This document shows positions 25,201 through 32,320 of a stretch of DNA of 64,000 bases, piece after piece. Source of the stretch: Elusimicrobia bacterium GWB2_63_22 (GTDB lineage Bacteria; Elusimicrobiota; Elusimicrobia; Elusimicrobiales; UBA9959). The translations under genes were made by a program, and so were the position numbers. The DNA is taken from contig MGUA01000027.1 in assembly GCA_001799735.1 (NCBI GenBank), forward strand, positions 1 to 64,000. The letters are read 5' to 3'. Below the pieces are notes generated by a model. It was not told the DNA's origin and searched no databases. It worked only from the letters and a program-made list of their open reading frames with translations. Each line of letters begins with the position of its first letter. The first letter of the stretch is position 1.

Positions 25201-25942
25201 CGAGGAGGCCGGCTCCACCCGGACGCTCCTGTCCTCCCAGATGAACGTCAGCGCCCAGCTGAACAACCTTATCACGCTGGAAACCTCCTACGGCACCATC
25301 TCCGTTCTGGTGCCCCGCGGCGCCATCGGCGGCGCCACGCGCCTGACCATCATGCCGTCCACGTTCACCCTGCCGGGGCCGCAGTCGGCCGTGGCCGAGC
25401 TCACGCCCACCGGCATAGGCCTGATAGTGAACTATTTCCCGCCGACCCTGGTCCTCAACACCATCACCATCACCCTGCCCTACAGGATCGCCGACCTGCC
25501 GGCCGCGATGCAGTCGGACAGGTCCAAGCTCATCCTCGCCCTCTACGACGAGGTCCACGGGATATGGGTGCCGCTGCCTTCCGTCTCCGACACGGCCAAC
25601 AACCAGGTGATAGCCCAGACCTGGCACCTGTCCACTTTCCAGATCATGCAGACGCAGCCGGCGGCCGCGCTCTCCAACGTAAAGATCTACCCCAACCCCT
25701 ACCGGCCCAACTCCGTGTCCGACGTCATGCATTTCATCAACATGCCCCCGCTGGCGAAGGTGAAGATCTACACTTTCGTCGGGGAGCTGGTGCGCGAGAT
25801 CAGGGCGGACGTCAACGGCATGGCCCACTGGGACGGGCTCAACGACGCCGGCCGCAAGGTGGCCAGCGGCGTCTACATAGCTTTCATCCAGTCCAGGGAC
25901 AAGAGGAGCCAGAAGAGTTTTAAAGTGGCGATAGAGAGATAA
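22286..25942 (+). CDS. large secreted fibronectin type III repeat protein with FlgD-like C-terminal domain
   Basis: 1218 residues. Signal peptide, then about ten fibronectin type III-like repeats, each closing with a motif close to LxPNTTYYxRV (GLDPNTTYYYRVGAL, LAPNTTYYFRHGSVN). A ZU5-like stretch follows near residue 990 (VLVPRGAIGGATRLTIMP), and the last 90 residues (VKIYPNPYRPNS, KVKIYTFVGELVREI, WDGLNDAGRKVASGVYIA) match the FlgD-Ig-like domain that serves as a sorting domain in type IX secretion and related systems. It is one base upstream of a PorV/PorQ gene, in keeping with export to the cell surface. Probably an adhesin or surface-layer component. Confidence 0.85.
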   Translation: MFPRIKTLIAAACLLAAAVSARATNLAPYTSATSTGSANFAWSAGAGGPYTAVISDTNTFITYISSNNNVASTSIGYPGLVKDVTYYFKVRRTAELESEYAQTSTATWASAPSGIFSAPVFFSAYAPYSATASIGWNVNGNPEWTNYELAFADNASFTGQTVRQYISPHGAPLAVGGLDANSVYYFKVRTRAASGTISAYTPYISTATLSIVPDNIAGSVFESSAAVSWVPVDGTGAESSEGYRLIVSTSELLDPLVINWSTPDDTLASTATAAGSLNRNTTYYYKMGSLNVAGEPNYDEMRYFTTLAAKPANLARLAMTDAEATLGWTALPPGAGSNSALGYRLEASTTNFNGTGVLHSSVSYGVALSTLTITTLEANTTYYLRTSSLNLAYNPNHTASVSSITLALPLDPHPSLTAVYPDAQYMLIDFTPLEVTPQAFSCQGYRVEATTGTFGGTAPVFSSTTYDNQAEFLRIEGLAPNNVYQLRIATLNWERTPNYTSLTSTRTHIPGYLQNVTLDHVWSSSAVVSFDSGIANEGHVAQASPDRFFESQNITVTTPNTAATTMNIIGLDPNTTYYYRVGALYNGATVYTNTTPDMRQTLPVRVTGVNVSSVFYSSVTASWTPLSQASQLLDANSYLLEVAATPAFSTVLSSSRTFEIPLGSLTISGLAPNTTYYFRHGSVNEQGYANYTAVHSTATLANPPTPQAFGLTPASINLTWLANSNPADTLYYVEMADNPGYAPAEVSSTTALSSATFSGLAPNTIYYSRVTAINRMQRRTPVVNFSPMATGAHHPAAAATTGVGVTGLTANWTEGGNTPLITSYQAQISSSSDFSGLMLSSVTKNLYASFEGLVSDASYYLRVSALNLSGVPTDPPVSLGNALTLPATAYILPWQDTFSGLLTDGFTLNWASNGNSSHTVYQVQASTAPDFSVINSSIAAQGLACSFADLQVYTTYWVRLRAMGQSGVLSAFEEAGSTRTLLSSQMNVSAQLNNLITLETSYGTISVLVPRGAIGGATRLTIMPSTFTLPGPQSAVAELTPTGIGLIVNYFPPTLVLNTITITLPYRIADLPAAMQSDRSKLILALYDEVHGIWVPLPSVSDTANNQVIAQTWHLSTFQIMQTQPAAALSNVKIYPNPYRPNSVSDVMHFINMPPLAKVKIYTFVGELVREIRADVNGMAHWDGLNDAGRKVASGVYIAFIQSRDKRSQKSFKVAIER

Positions 25943-25943
25943 T

Positions 25944-26927
25944 ATGCTGACCAGGAGGGACCAGAGCTACGTTGGGGCGGCTTTAATGCCGGCCCTGCTG
26001 CTTTGCGCCGCCCTGCTGCCCGCCCCCGCCGCGGCCCAGGGCTTCGACGCCGGCTCGGCCGGCACCGCCTCCGCCCAGTTCCTCAAGGTCGCCTCCGGCG
26101 CCCGCGGCGCCGCCCTGGGCGAGGCCTACTCCGCGCTGGCCGACGACGCTTTCGCGCTGGACTGGAACCCGGCCGGCCTGATAAACGTGAAGAGCAACTC
26201 CATGGTCTTCATGCACTCCCCCTACCTGGCGGGCACCTTCGTGGACTACTTCGCCTACGCCGAAACCGCCGGCGACGTGGGCGCCTGGGGCGTTTCGTTC
26301 AAGTACATGAACTACGGCAAGATCAGCGAGACCGATTCGAGCGGCCTGGAGATAGGCACCTTCAGCCCTTACGACTCGGCCCTCAACGTCGGCTTCTCCT
26401 GCTACATCACCGGCTTCAACAAGGACCCGGAGGAGCGGTTCGTGCTGGGCGCCACCGGCAAGTTCGTGCGCTCGCAGATCAAGGGCTCGGACAACACCGT
26501 CTCCGCCGACATCGGCCTGATAATGCCCTACATGTTCGACAACCGCTTCCGCCTCAGCCTGGCCGCCCAGAACATAATGGGCACCCTGCGCTACGACAAG
26601 GAGGAGGCCACCCTCCCCCTCATCCTCCGGCTGGGCAGCGCCACCAGCCTCACCGATCATTTCACGATCACCGCCGATGTGGTGGCTACCCGGGACAACC
26701 TGCCGTTCCTGGCCATGGGCGGAGAGCTGAAGCTGCCCGCGAGCGAAGAGACAGACGTCTTCCTGCGCAGCGGCTTCAACACAAGGGCCATCTCCGATAT
26801 AGGCGGCACCCGCAACGTCGCCATGGGCGCCGGCGTGCGCTACAAGGCCTACTGGGTGGACTACGCTTTCTCCCCGTTCGGCGACCTGGGCTCGGTGCAC
26901 CGCATCTCCGCCGCTATCACCTTCTAA
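25944..26927 (+). CDS. PorV/PorQ (UPF0164) family outer-membrane protein
   Basis: 327 residues with signal peptide and a FadL-like barrel. ASGARGAALGEAYSALADD and DWNPAGLI are the typical opening of PorV/PorQ proteins, and the chain ends in a Phe-terminal strand (ISAAITF), as outer-membrane barrels do. In Bacteroidota PorV shuttles type IX cargo, and here it directly follows a cargo-like gene (one base gap). Whether a full type IX machine exists in this organism cannot be seen in the window. Confidence 0.85.
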   Translation: MLTRRDQSYVGAALMPALLLCAALLPAPAAAQGFDAGSAGTASAQFLKVASGARGAALGEAYSALADDAFALDWNPAGLINVKSNSMVFMHSPYLAGTFVDYFAYAETAGDVGAWGVSFKYMNYGKISETDSSGLEIGTFSPYDSALNVGFSCYITGFNKDPEERFVLGATGKFVRSQIKGSDNTVSADIGLIMPYMFDNRFRLSLAAQNIMGTLRYDKEEATLPLILRLGSATSLTDHFTITADVVATRDNLPFLAMGGELKLPASEETDVFLRSGFNTRAISDIGGTRNVAMGAGVRYKAYWVDYAFSPFGDLGSVHRISAAITF

Positions 26928-26941
26928 GCTGCTCCCGCCAA

Positions 26942-26977
26942 TAAAAAAGCCCGGCTGACCCGGGCTTTTTTATTTTG
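26942..26977. terminator. bidirectional terminator
   Basis: AAAAAAGCCCGG/CCGGGCTTTTTT between convergent porV and the Tlc transporter gene. Confidence 0.88.
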
Positions 26978-26987
26978 GTCGGCCGGC

Positions 26988-28238
26988 CTAGCGCCCGGCT
27001 TCCCCCTCGCGTTTGGCGGTAAGCGGGAAGGACATTATGAGCCAGGCCCCGGAGAAGACCACGCCCAGCGCGGGGTAGAAGCCGGGCGCTATGGAGCCGG
27101 CGGCTTTCAGCGCGGAAACCCAGAACGCGGTCACGCCCTTGGCGAAGCGGTAGGTGAAGGCGTCCGCCACCTGCTTGGCGCGGTAGCGCGTGTCGTAGGA
27201 GAACGGGATGTAGAGCGTCTCCTTGGACGCCCGGAAGATGGAATAGTCCATGCCCTTGAACAGGAGGAAGGCCGTGGAGGCCAGGCCGAGCGAGGGGTAG
27301 AGGAACAGCAGCAGGCAGGAGACTATATGCACCGCCGGGATGGCGGTGAGGATGCCGCGGCGCGGGATGTAGCGCAGCAGCAGCGGCGTGAGCAGGAACT
27401 GCATGGAGAACGAGAAGATGTTCACGTTCATCCAGAAAGTGCCCATGTAGGCCGTCCGCTCGTCCTTGCCCGGGATGAAGTCCTGCACCAGCTGGGTAAA
27501 GCGGAAGTCCAGCGCGGTGGCCACCACCTGCGCGGAGAAGATGATGAAGGCGATGAACAGCACGGTGCGGTTCTCACGCAGGATGCTCAGGTGCAGGTGG
27601 CCTTTCTTGCCGCCGGCCTCGTCCGCGGCCGGCTTGGGCTCCCCGGCTTTGCCGTAGGCCAGCCAGAACAGCGCGGCGGCCGGCAGGATCATAACGGCCG
27701 CGAAAAGGACAAACAGGTCGGTGCCGAGCCCCATGACATAATGGCCGATCAGCCAGCCGCCGGTGAGGGACCCCAGCGCCCCGAGGCCGGCCACGGGGCC
27801 GTTGAAGACCTTCCCCTCCTCGTCCTTCAGGACGCTGTTGATGAAGGACCAGTACTGTTCGGAGATGATCACCACGTAGGATTCTTTGAAGACGAGCAGG
27901 AAGAAGGCGAACCAGCGGCCGGCTACCCCGAGCAGGGCCCAGGCCAGCGCGAAGAAGGCCGCGCTGCCGAGCATGGAGACGGCCATGGCTTTTTTTGCGC
28001 CGTAAGCCGAGAGCATGCGCCCGTAGCCGTAGATCATGGCGGCCATCATGAACGGCACGCAGGCGATGGCGTAGGGCTTGTACTCGGCCCCGAAGTGCTC
28101 CATGAAGATGGCTTCGGCGGGCGAGCGGATGAATTCGTAGCCGCAGAAAAGGAACATGGCCGACAGGCCGCCCAGGAAGACCGCCACGGCCACGTGCCGG
28201 CCCCGTTCAGTTCTTAACGCCGCGAGAAGTGTGCTCAT
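26988..28238 (-). CDS. Tlc-type (Npt1/Npt2) nucleotide transporter-like membrane protein
   Basis: 416 residues, about twelve membrane segments. The start at ATG 28238 drops an unlikely 23-residue extension. The C-terminal half holds the block FRASKETLYIPFSYDTRYRA followed by KQVADAFTYRFAKG, which matches the signature of ATP/ADP translocases of the Tlc family (FRASKE-LYIP...KAxxDxxxxRxGK). The N-terminal half shows EFIRSPAEAIF and EQYWSFIN. Family members exchange ATP/ADP or take up nucleotides, and are known from intracellular bacteria, plastids and also free-living lineages. The substrate here is unknown. Confidence 0.75.
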   Translation of the reverse strand: MSTLLAALRTERGRHVAVAVFLGGLSAMFLFCGYEFIRSPAEAIFMEHFGAEYKPYAIACVPFMMAAMIYGYGRMLSAYGAKKAMAVSMLGSAAFFALAWALLGVAGRWFAFFLLVFKESYVVIISEQYWSFINSVLKDEEGKVFNGPVAGLGALGSLTGGWLIGHYVMGLGTDLFVLFAAVMILPAAALFWLAYGKAGEPKPAADEAGGKKGHLHLSILRENRTVLFIAFIIFSAQVVATALDFRFTQLVQDFIPGKDERTAYMGTFWMNVNIFSFSMQFLLTPLLLRYIPRRGILTAIPAVHIVSCLLLFLYPSLGLASTAFLLFKGMDYSIFRASKETLYIPFSYDTRYRAKQVADAFTYRFAKGVTAFWVSALKAAGSIAPGFYPALGVVFSGAWLIMSFPLTAKREGEAGR

Positions 28239-28352
28239 TGTTCTGATATTATCCCAAATAAGCCCCCCGCCCACAAAACTCCCTGGCGGCACAAGCCTGA
28301 AAAGCAAGAGCCCGCGGACACCCGTATTATAAGGGGCCGCGGACTCAGTGAT

Positions 28353-28380
28353 ATTCTAGCAGACGCCGGGCTATTGTCAA
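28353..28380 (-). promoter_or_regulatory. promoter of the Tlc-like gene
   Basis: On the minus strand TTGACA, 16 bases, TAGAAT. The roughly 110-base leader contains a CCGCGG-armed hairpin. Confidence 0.55.
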
Positions 28381-28392
28381 GCCCCCCGGGGG

Positions 28393-29595
28393 TCAATACT
28401 TGAACTGGCCGCCTTCGTAGATCGTGACTTTCTTGCCGTTCTTCAGCGTGGCGGTCACTTTTTTATCCTCGGTGTTCACCAGGTCCCAGTGCACGGCCGA
28501 CTTGTTGTAGCCGAGCTTTTCCTTCAGGGCGGGGGTGAGCTTGCGGATGTCCCCGGCGTAGGTATCGCTGTAGGAGGAGCCCACGGCTATGTGGGAGTTG
28601 CCGTACTTGCCGCCGTGGTTCTCGTCGAACAGGGTGTCGGCCATGAACTTGTCTATCTTGGAGAAGCGGCGGTCGGTGAGCGAGTACTCGCCCACCTGAC
28701 AGGCGCCGTGGTCGGTGGCCAGCGTGCCGCGCACGAACTTCTCGCTCTTCTCCGCGGTGATCTTCACCGCGCGGCCGCCCTTGAACTCCAGGCGCACGCC
28801 CTCCACGTAGTTGCCGTCCTTGAACGACGGGAAATTGGCGTAATAGACGCCCTTGGTGCCGCGCCAGTCGGGCGAGGTGAACAGCTCGAAGCTGGGGATA
28901 TTGTGGCCGCTGACGCCTATGAAGTTGCGCTTCTCGCCGAACTTCACCTCCAGGTCCATCGACTTCGACTCGGTGCGGATGGTGTCGATGCCGAGCGTGT
29001 TCAGCCACTTCTTGATGCGGCCGCTGTCCCGCTTGATCTCCCCCCACTTCTTGACCGGGTCCTTCTCGTCGAGGTAGCAGGCCTTGGCCACCTGGCGGGC
29101 GTATTCTTTCAGCGAGAGGCCGGCCTGCTTCGCGAGCTCCTCGGTGGGATAGGTGCACAGCGTCCAGCCGGCCAGGCCCTTCTCCTCGTTGGCCACGCGG
29201 ATGCTGCGCAGGTCGTTCCTGGTCAGCGTCGTGTCCATCAGGCTGGCGGCCGGGGCGTCCTTGAGGTGGGTCAGGGAGGCGGGGGCCCTTATGACCATGT
29301 CGCCGTTTATCGAACCCCAGAACTCCTTGTCCCCGGCGAAGAGGAACCGGCGCTGCTCATGGGTGCTGTCGTTGTGCAGGGCCACTTCCATCATCGGCGT
29401 GGGCAGGAACCTCAGGAAGACGTTGAAGCCGCGTTTTACCAGTTTGGCGTAGAGCACCTCGGCCAGGTCCAGGCCGGGCGCGTCGAAGCGCAGCTGTATG
29501 GTGTCGCCCCTCTTGAAGCCCGGGCGGGCCGTGGTAACGCCCCAGATGAGGGCCTCGGCGTAGTTCTCAAGCTGTTTTTTAGAATAGATGGCCAT
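28393..29595 (-). CDS. M29 family metallo-aminopeptidase
   Basis: 400 residues from ATG 29595, which has GGAGG upstream. Aminopeptidase T/PepS/AmpS-type enzymes bind two metals. The C-terminal half shows the expected blocks: EGVRLEFKGGRAVKI, ATDHGACQVGEYSL, DENHGGKYGNSHIAVGSSY and a final HWDLVNTE and TIYEGGQF. It should remove N-terminal residues from peptides in the cytoplasm. It is divergent from the DUF438 gene with about 85 bases between starts. Confidence 0.9.
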   Translation of the reverse strand: MAIYSKKQLENYAEALIWGVTTARPGFKRGDTIQLRFDAPGLDLAEVLYAKLVKRGFNVFLRFLPTPMMEVALHNDSTHEQRRFLFAGDKEFWGSINGDMVIRAPASLTHLKDAPAASLMDTTLTRNDLRSIRVANEEKGLAGWTLCTYPTEELAKQAGLSLKEYARQVAKACYLDEKDPVKKWGEIKRDSGRIKKWLNTLGIDTIRTESKSMDLEVKFGEKRNFIGVSGHNIPSFELFTSPDWRGTKGVYYANFPSFKDGNYVEGVRLEFKGGRAVKITAEKSEKFVRGTLATDHGACQVGEYSLTDRRFSKIDKFMADTLFDENHGGKYGNSHIAVGSSYSDTYAGDIRKLTPALKEKLGYNKSAVHWDLVNTEDKKVTATLKNGKKVTIYEGGQFKY

Positions 29596-29680
29596 GTTTT
29601 CCTCCGTGAAAGTCTTAAAGCCGCTGGCTAAATTATATGTAATTTTTTGTACCATATGCGGAGAAGTACAAGGAGGGCAT

Positions 29681-30835
29681 ATGGGCGGCTATCCCGACAG
29701 AAAGAAAATTTTAAAAAGCATCCTGGCCGAACTGCACGCCGGGCTGCCGCTGGAGCAGGCCAAGGAGAAGTTCGAGGCCGAAATAGGGCCGGTAACCTCC
29801 AAAGAGATCTTCGAACTGGAGCAGTCCCTGCTGGAGGACGGCGTGCCGCCGGAGGAGATAAAGAAATTCTGCAACGTGCACGCGCTGCTGTTCGACGGCT
29901 CGCTGGAGAAGAGCATGGAGGACCCGGCCGACCCCAACCACCCGGTGGCGCTGTTCAAGGCCGAGAACGCCGAGATCAAGCGCCGCGTGGAGTCCGCCAA
30001 GGCCCTGCTGCCGGCCCTCAGGGACGGCAAAGGCGCCGACTGGGTGCGAAACATCATAGAGGAGCTGCGCGCCGTAGTGAAACATTACGAGCGCAAGGAG
30101 CAGCTGCTGTTCCCTTACCTTGAAAAGGCGGGCTTCTACGGGCCGTCCAAGGTAATGTGGGGCAAACACGACGAGGTGCGCGGGCTCCTGAAGCGGGCGC
30201 TCGCCGCCGGCGCAGAGGACTTCCCCGCCGCGGCGCAAGCGCTGCTGGAGGAGGTGGACGGCATGATCTTCAAGGAGGAGAGCATCCTCTTCCCGGCCGC
30301 CCTCGAAAAGCTCAAGCCCGCGGACTGGGCCGAGATCTTCCGCGAAAGCGCGCAGGCCGGCTACATCTTCATAGAGCCGCCGGCCGCCGCGGCGGAGGCC
30401 CTGGACATAGCGCAGAACGCCACCTCCCTGGCGGGGGCGCTGGTCACCCTGCCCAGCGGCAACCTGTCGCTGACGGACCTGACCGCGCTGCTCAACGCGC
30501 TGCCGGTGGACCTGACCTTCGTGGACGCGGACGACACCGTGCGCTACTTCTCGGAGGGCGCCGACCGGGTCTTCCTGCGGACCCGCTCCATCATCGGCCG
30601 CAAGGTGCAGAACTGCCACCCGCCGGCCAGCCTGGGCGCGGTAGAAAAGATCCTCGCCGGCTTTAAGGCCGGCACCAAGAGCTCCGAGGAGTTCTGGATA
30701 AACATGAAAGGCCGCGTGATCCACATCCGCTACTTCGCGCTGCGCGACCCGGCGGGCCAGTACCTGGGCTCGCTGGAAGTCACCCAGGACATAACCGGCA
30801 TACAGCAGATCAAAGGCGAAAAAAGGCTGGCTTAA
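29681..30835 (+). CDS. DUF438-hemerythrin-PAS domain protein
   Basis: 384 residues from ATG 29681 (AAGGAGGGC just upstream). The track start at 29588 would overlap the divergent peptidase gene. Residues 1-75 are DUF438-like (ILAELHAGLPLEQAKEKF); the next 160 are a hemerythrin-type four-helix bundle with iron-binding His/Glu (HYERKEQLLFPYLE, WGKHDEVRG, FKEESILFPAALEKL). The last 120 are a PAS domain (VDLTFVDADDTVRYFS, IGRKVQNCHPP, FWINMKGRVIHIRYFALRD). Relatives are thought to sense or handle oxygen, NO or iron. It is followed after one base by a DUF1858 gene. Confidence 0.88.
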   Translation: MGGYPDRKKILKSILAELHAGLPLEQAKEKFEAEIGPVTSKEIFELEQSLLEDGVPPEEIKKFCNVHALLFDGSLEKSMEDPADPNHPVALFKAENAEIKRRVESAKALLPALRDGKGADWVRNIIEELRAVVKHYERKEQLLFPYLEKAGFYGPSKVMWGKHDEVRGLLKRALAAGAEDFPAAAQALLEEVDGMIFKEESILFPAALEKLKPADWAEIFRESAQAGYIFIEPPAAAAEALDIAQNATSLAGALVTLPSGNLSLTDLTALLNALPVDLTFVDADDTVRYFSEGADRVFLRTRSIIGRKVQNCHPPASLGAVEKILAGFKAGTKSSEEFWINMKGRVIHIRYFALRDPAGQYLGSLEVTQDITGIQQIKGEKRLA

Positions 30836-30836
30836 T

Positions 30837-31067
30837 ATGGCTCAAAAGACCGCTGACCTCAATAAGACCCTCTACGAACTCACCAAAGAATACCCGGAGC
30901 TGGTGGAAATCCTGTTCGGCCTGGGCTTCATGGGGGTCAAGAACCCCGTGATGCTGGAAACCCACGGCCGACAGATGACCGTGAAGACCGGCTGCGGGCA
31001 CCTGGGCCTCAACCTGGGCAAGGTGGCCTCGGTGCTGCGCGAAGCGGGCTTCGAAGTCATAGAATAG
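30837..31067 (+). CDS. DUF1858 small protein
   Basis: 76 residues. LYELTKEYPELVEILFGLGF and a single Cys in KTGCGHLGLN match the DUF1858/ScdA N-terminal type domain, which often accompanies DUF438-hemerythrin proteins, either fused or adjacent. One base separates it from the DUF438 gene, so the pair is co-translated. Possibly assists iron-sulphur or NO-stress functions, by analogy with ScdA/YtfE. That is inference. Confidence 0.8.
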   Translation: MAQKTADLNKTLYELTKEYPELVEILFGLGFMGVKNPVMLETHGRQMTVKTGCGHLGLNLGKVASVLREAGFEVIE

Positions 31068-31165
31068 CCCCGGCCGAAGGGCCCAGGCCGGCCTGGGAAC
31101 ATTGCCGCCAGAAAGGGGGCCCTTGGCACCTGCTATAGGGGAGCCGTATGCGCTATCCTATAGAC

Positions 31166-32257
31166 ATGATAAAGACCCTTTTCCTGACCGCCGCCTTAGC
31201 CGTGCCCGCCGCAGCCCAGACCGCAGATTTCTCAGCCTTGCAGAACTTCGACGCTTCGCAGCTCCAGGAGATACAGCTCCCCGCCGACAAGAGCTGGGGC
31301 GTGAACTACATACTCAAAGGCATTGTCTCCGTCAGCGAGGCCGGCCCCTTGCTCAACACCGTGGACGGCCGCCTCTTCAGGCTGGACCTGAGCGCCAGGA
31401 AAGCCGCCAAATTCGACGGCAAGACCGTGCTGGTAGAAGCCCAGGCCAAACAGGCCGACGACCTCGCCCTGCTGAAGGTAGTGGAAATTTCGGAGTACGA
31501 GCCCAAGGCCGGCGAAGTGGTGCCCGCCCCGTACCAGCCCCGCCGCCGCACCGCCACCCTGCTGGAGAACAAGGACGGCCGCATGGTGATGGGCAACGTC
31601 CGCATGTCCAGTTCCGAGGTCCCCGCCGTAAATTCCTACGAGTGGACCACCATGACGATCAAGCCGGAGCTGATCAAGAACATCTACCTCATCAAGAAGC
31701 CTTTCAAGCCGGAAGTCGTAGCCGCGCATTCCTTCTTCGTCTTCACCTTCGAGAAGGGAGGCCTTAAGGACGCGCAGGGCAATGAACCCATGGCGCTGGC
31801 CCTGAGCATAGAGGGCAAGACCCGCGTGGGGCAGAGCTTCTCCCCGCTTACCGGCCTCAAGAACAGCTTCGGCATCAACTGGTCCCTCTCTACCTGGGAA
31901 GAATACGCCGCCCGCACCATCCACGAAGAGAAGGGCCACCTGGTGCCCTACCCGGTGCTGCTCTCCCACGCCGAAAAGGCCGCCCTGCTGCGCGAGTCCA
32001 TGACGCAGGCCGCCGTGGACCGCGAAGGCGAGTTCTACCACACTGTCAAGAACAACTGCACCAATAACCTGCTCATCCTGCTAAACCGCGTGCTGCCGCA
32101 GGACAAACAGATAAAGCTGTGGACCATCCCCTACATGGTCTACAATGTAAAGGCCACCATGCCGCTGATGGTGATCAGCAACCTGCAGAAGAAGGGCATA
32201 CTCGGCGCCGAGTTCACCGACATCAACGCCGCCACCCTCAACACCAGGCTGCCCTGA
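31166..32257 (+). CDS. secreted protein resembling DUF4105/Lnb N-terminal domain proteins
   Basis: 363 residues from the ATG that starts the signal peptide (MIKTLFLTAALAVPAAAQ). The track's start is six codons upstream and overlaps a TATCCT box. The C-terminal half contains EYAARTIHEEKGHL and EFYHTVKNNCTNNLLILLNR, resembling the NCT-type motif with a potential catalytic Cys of the DUF4105 (Lnb N-terminal periplasmic) family, papain-like in fold. A periplasmic thiol hydrolase or amidase is plausible but unproven. It ends at a strong terminator. Confidence 0.6.
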   Translation: MIKTLFLTAALAVPAAAQTADFSALQNFDASQLQEIQLPADKSWGVNYILKGIVSVSEAGPLLNTVDGRLFRLDLSARKAAKFDGKTVLVEAQAKQADDLALLKVVEISEYEPKAGEVVPAPYQPRRRTATLLENKDGRMVMGNVRMSSSEVPAVNSYEWTTMTIKPELIKNIYLIKKPFKPEVVAAHSFFVFTFEKGGLKDAQGNEPMALALSIEGKTRVGQSFSPLTGLKNSFGINWSLSTWEEYAARTIHEEKGHLVPYPVLLSHAEKAALLRESMTQAAVDREGEFYHTVKNNCTNNLLILLNRVLPQDKQIKLWTIPYMVYNVKATMPLMVISNLQKKGILGAEFTDINAATLNTRLP

Positions 32258-32267
32258 CCGCCACCCC

Positions 32268-32309
32268 AAAAAAAGAAAAGGCCCGGGAAACCGGGCCTTT
32301 TTCTTTTTC
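32268..32309. terminator. bidirectional terminator
   Basis: AAAAGGCCCGG/CCGGGCCTTTTTC stem with A- and T-rich flanks between convergent genes. Confidence 0.85.
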
Positions 32310-32320
32310 AGGGCGCGTCC

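Noticed and set aside
22286-25700. CRISPR-like regular repeats
   Set aside because: The periodic sequence is the DNA of fibronectin repeats (PNTTYY), in frame and diverged. No direct repeats with spacers occur in the window.
31122-31140. Sigma-54 promoter (TTGGCACC) before the DUF4105-like gene
   Set aside because: The -24 half is present but no TTGC-type -12 element follows at the right distance.
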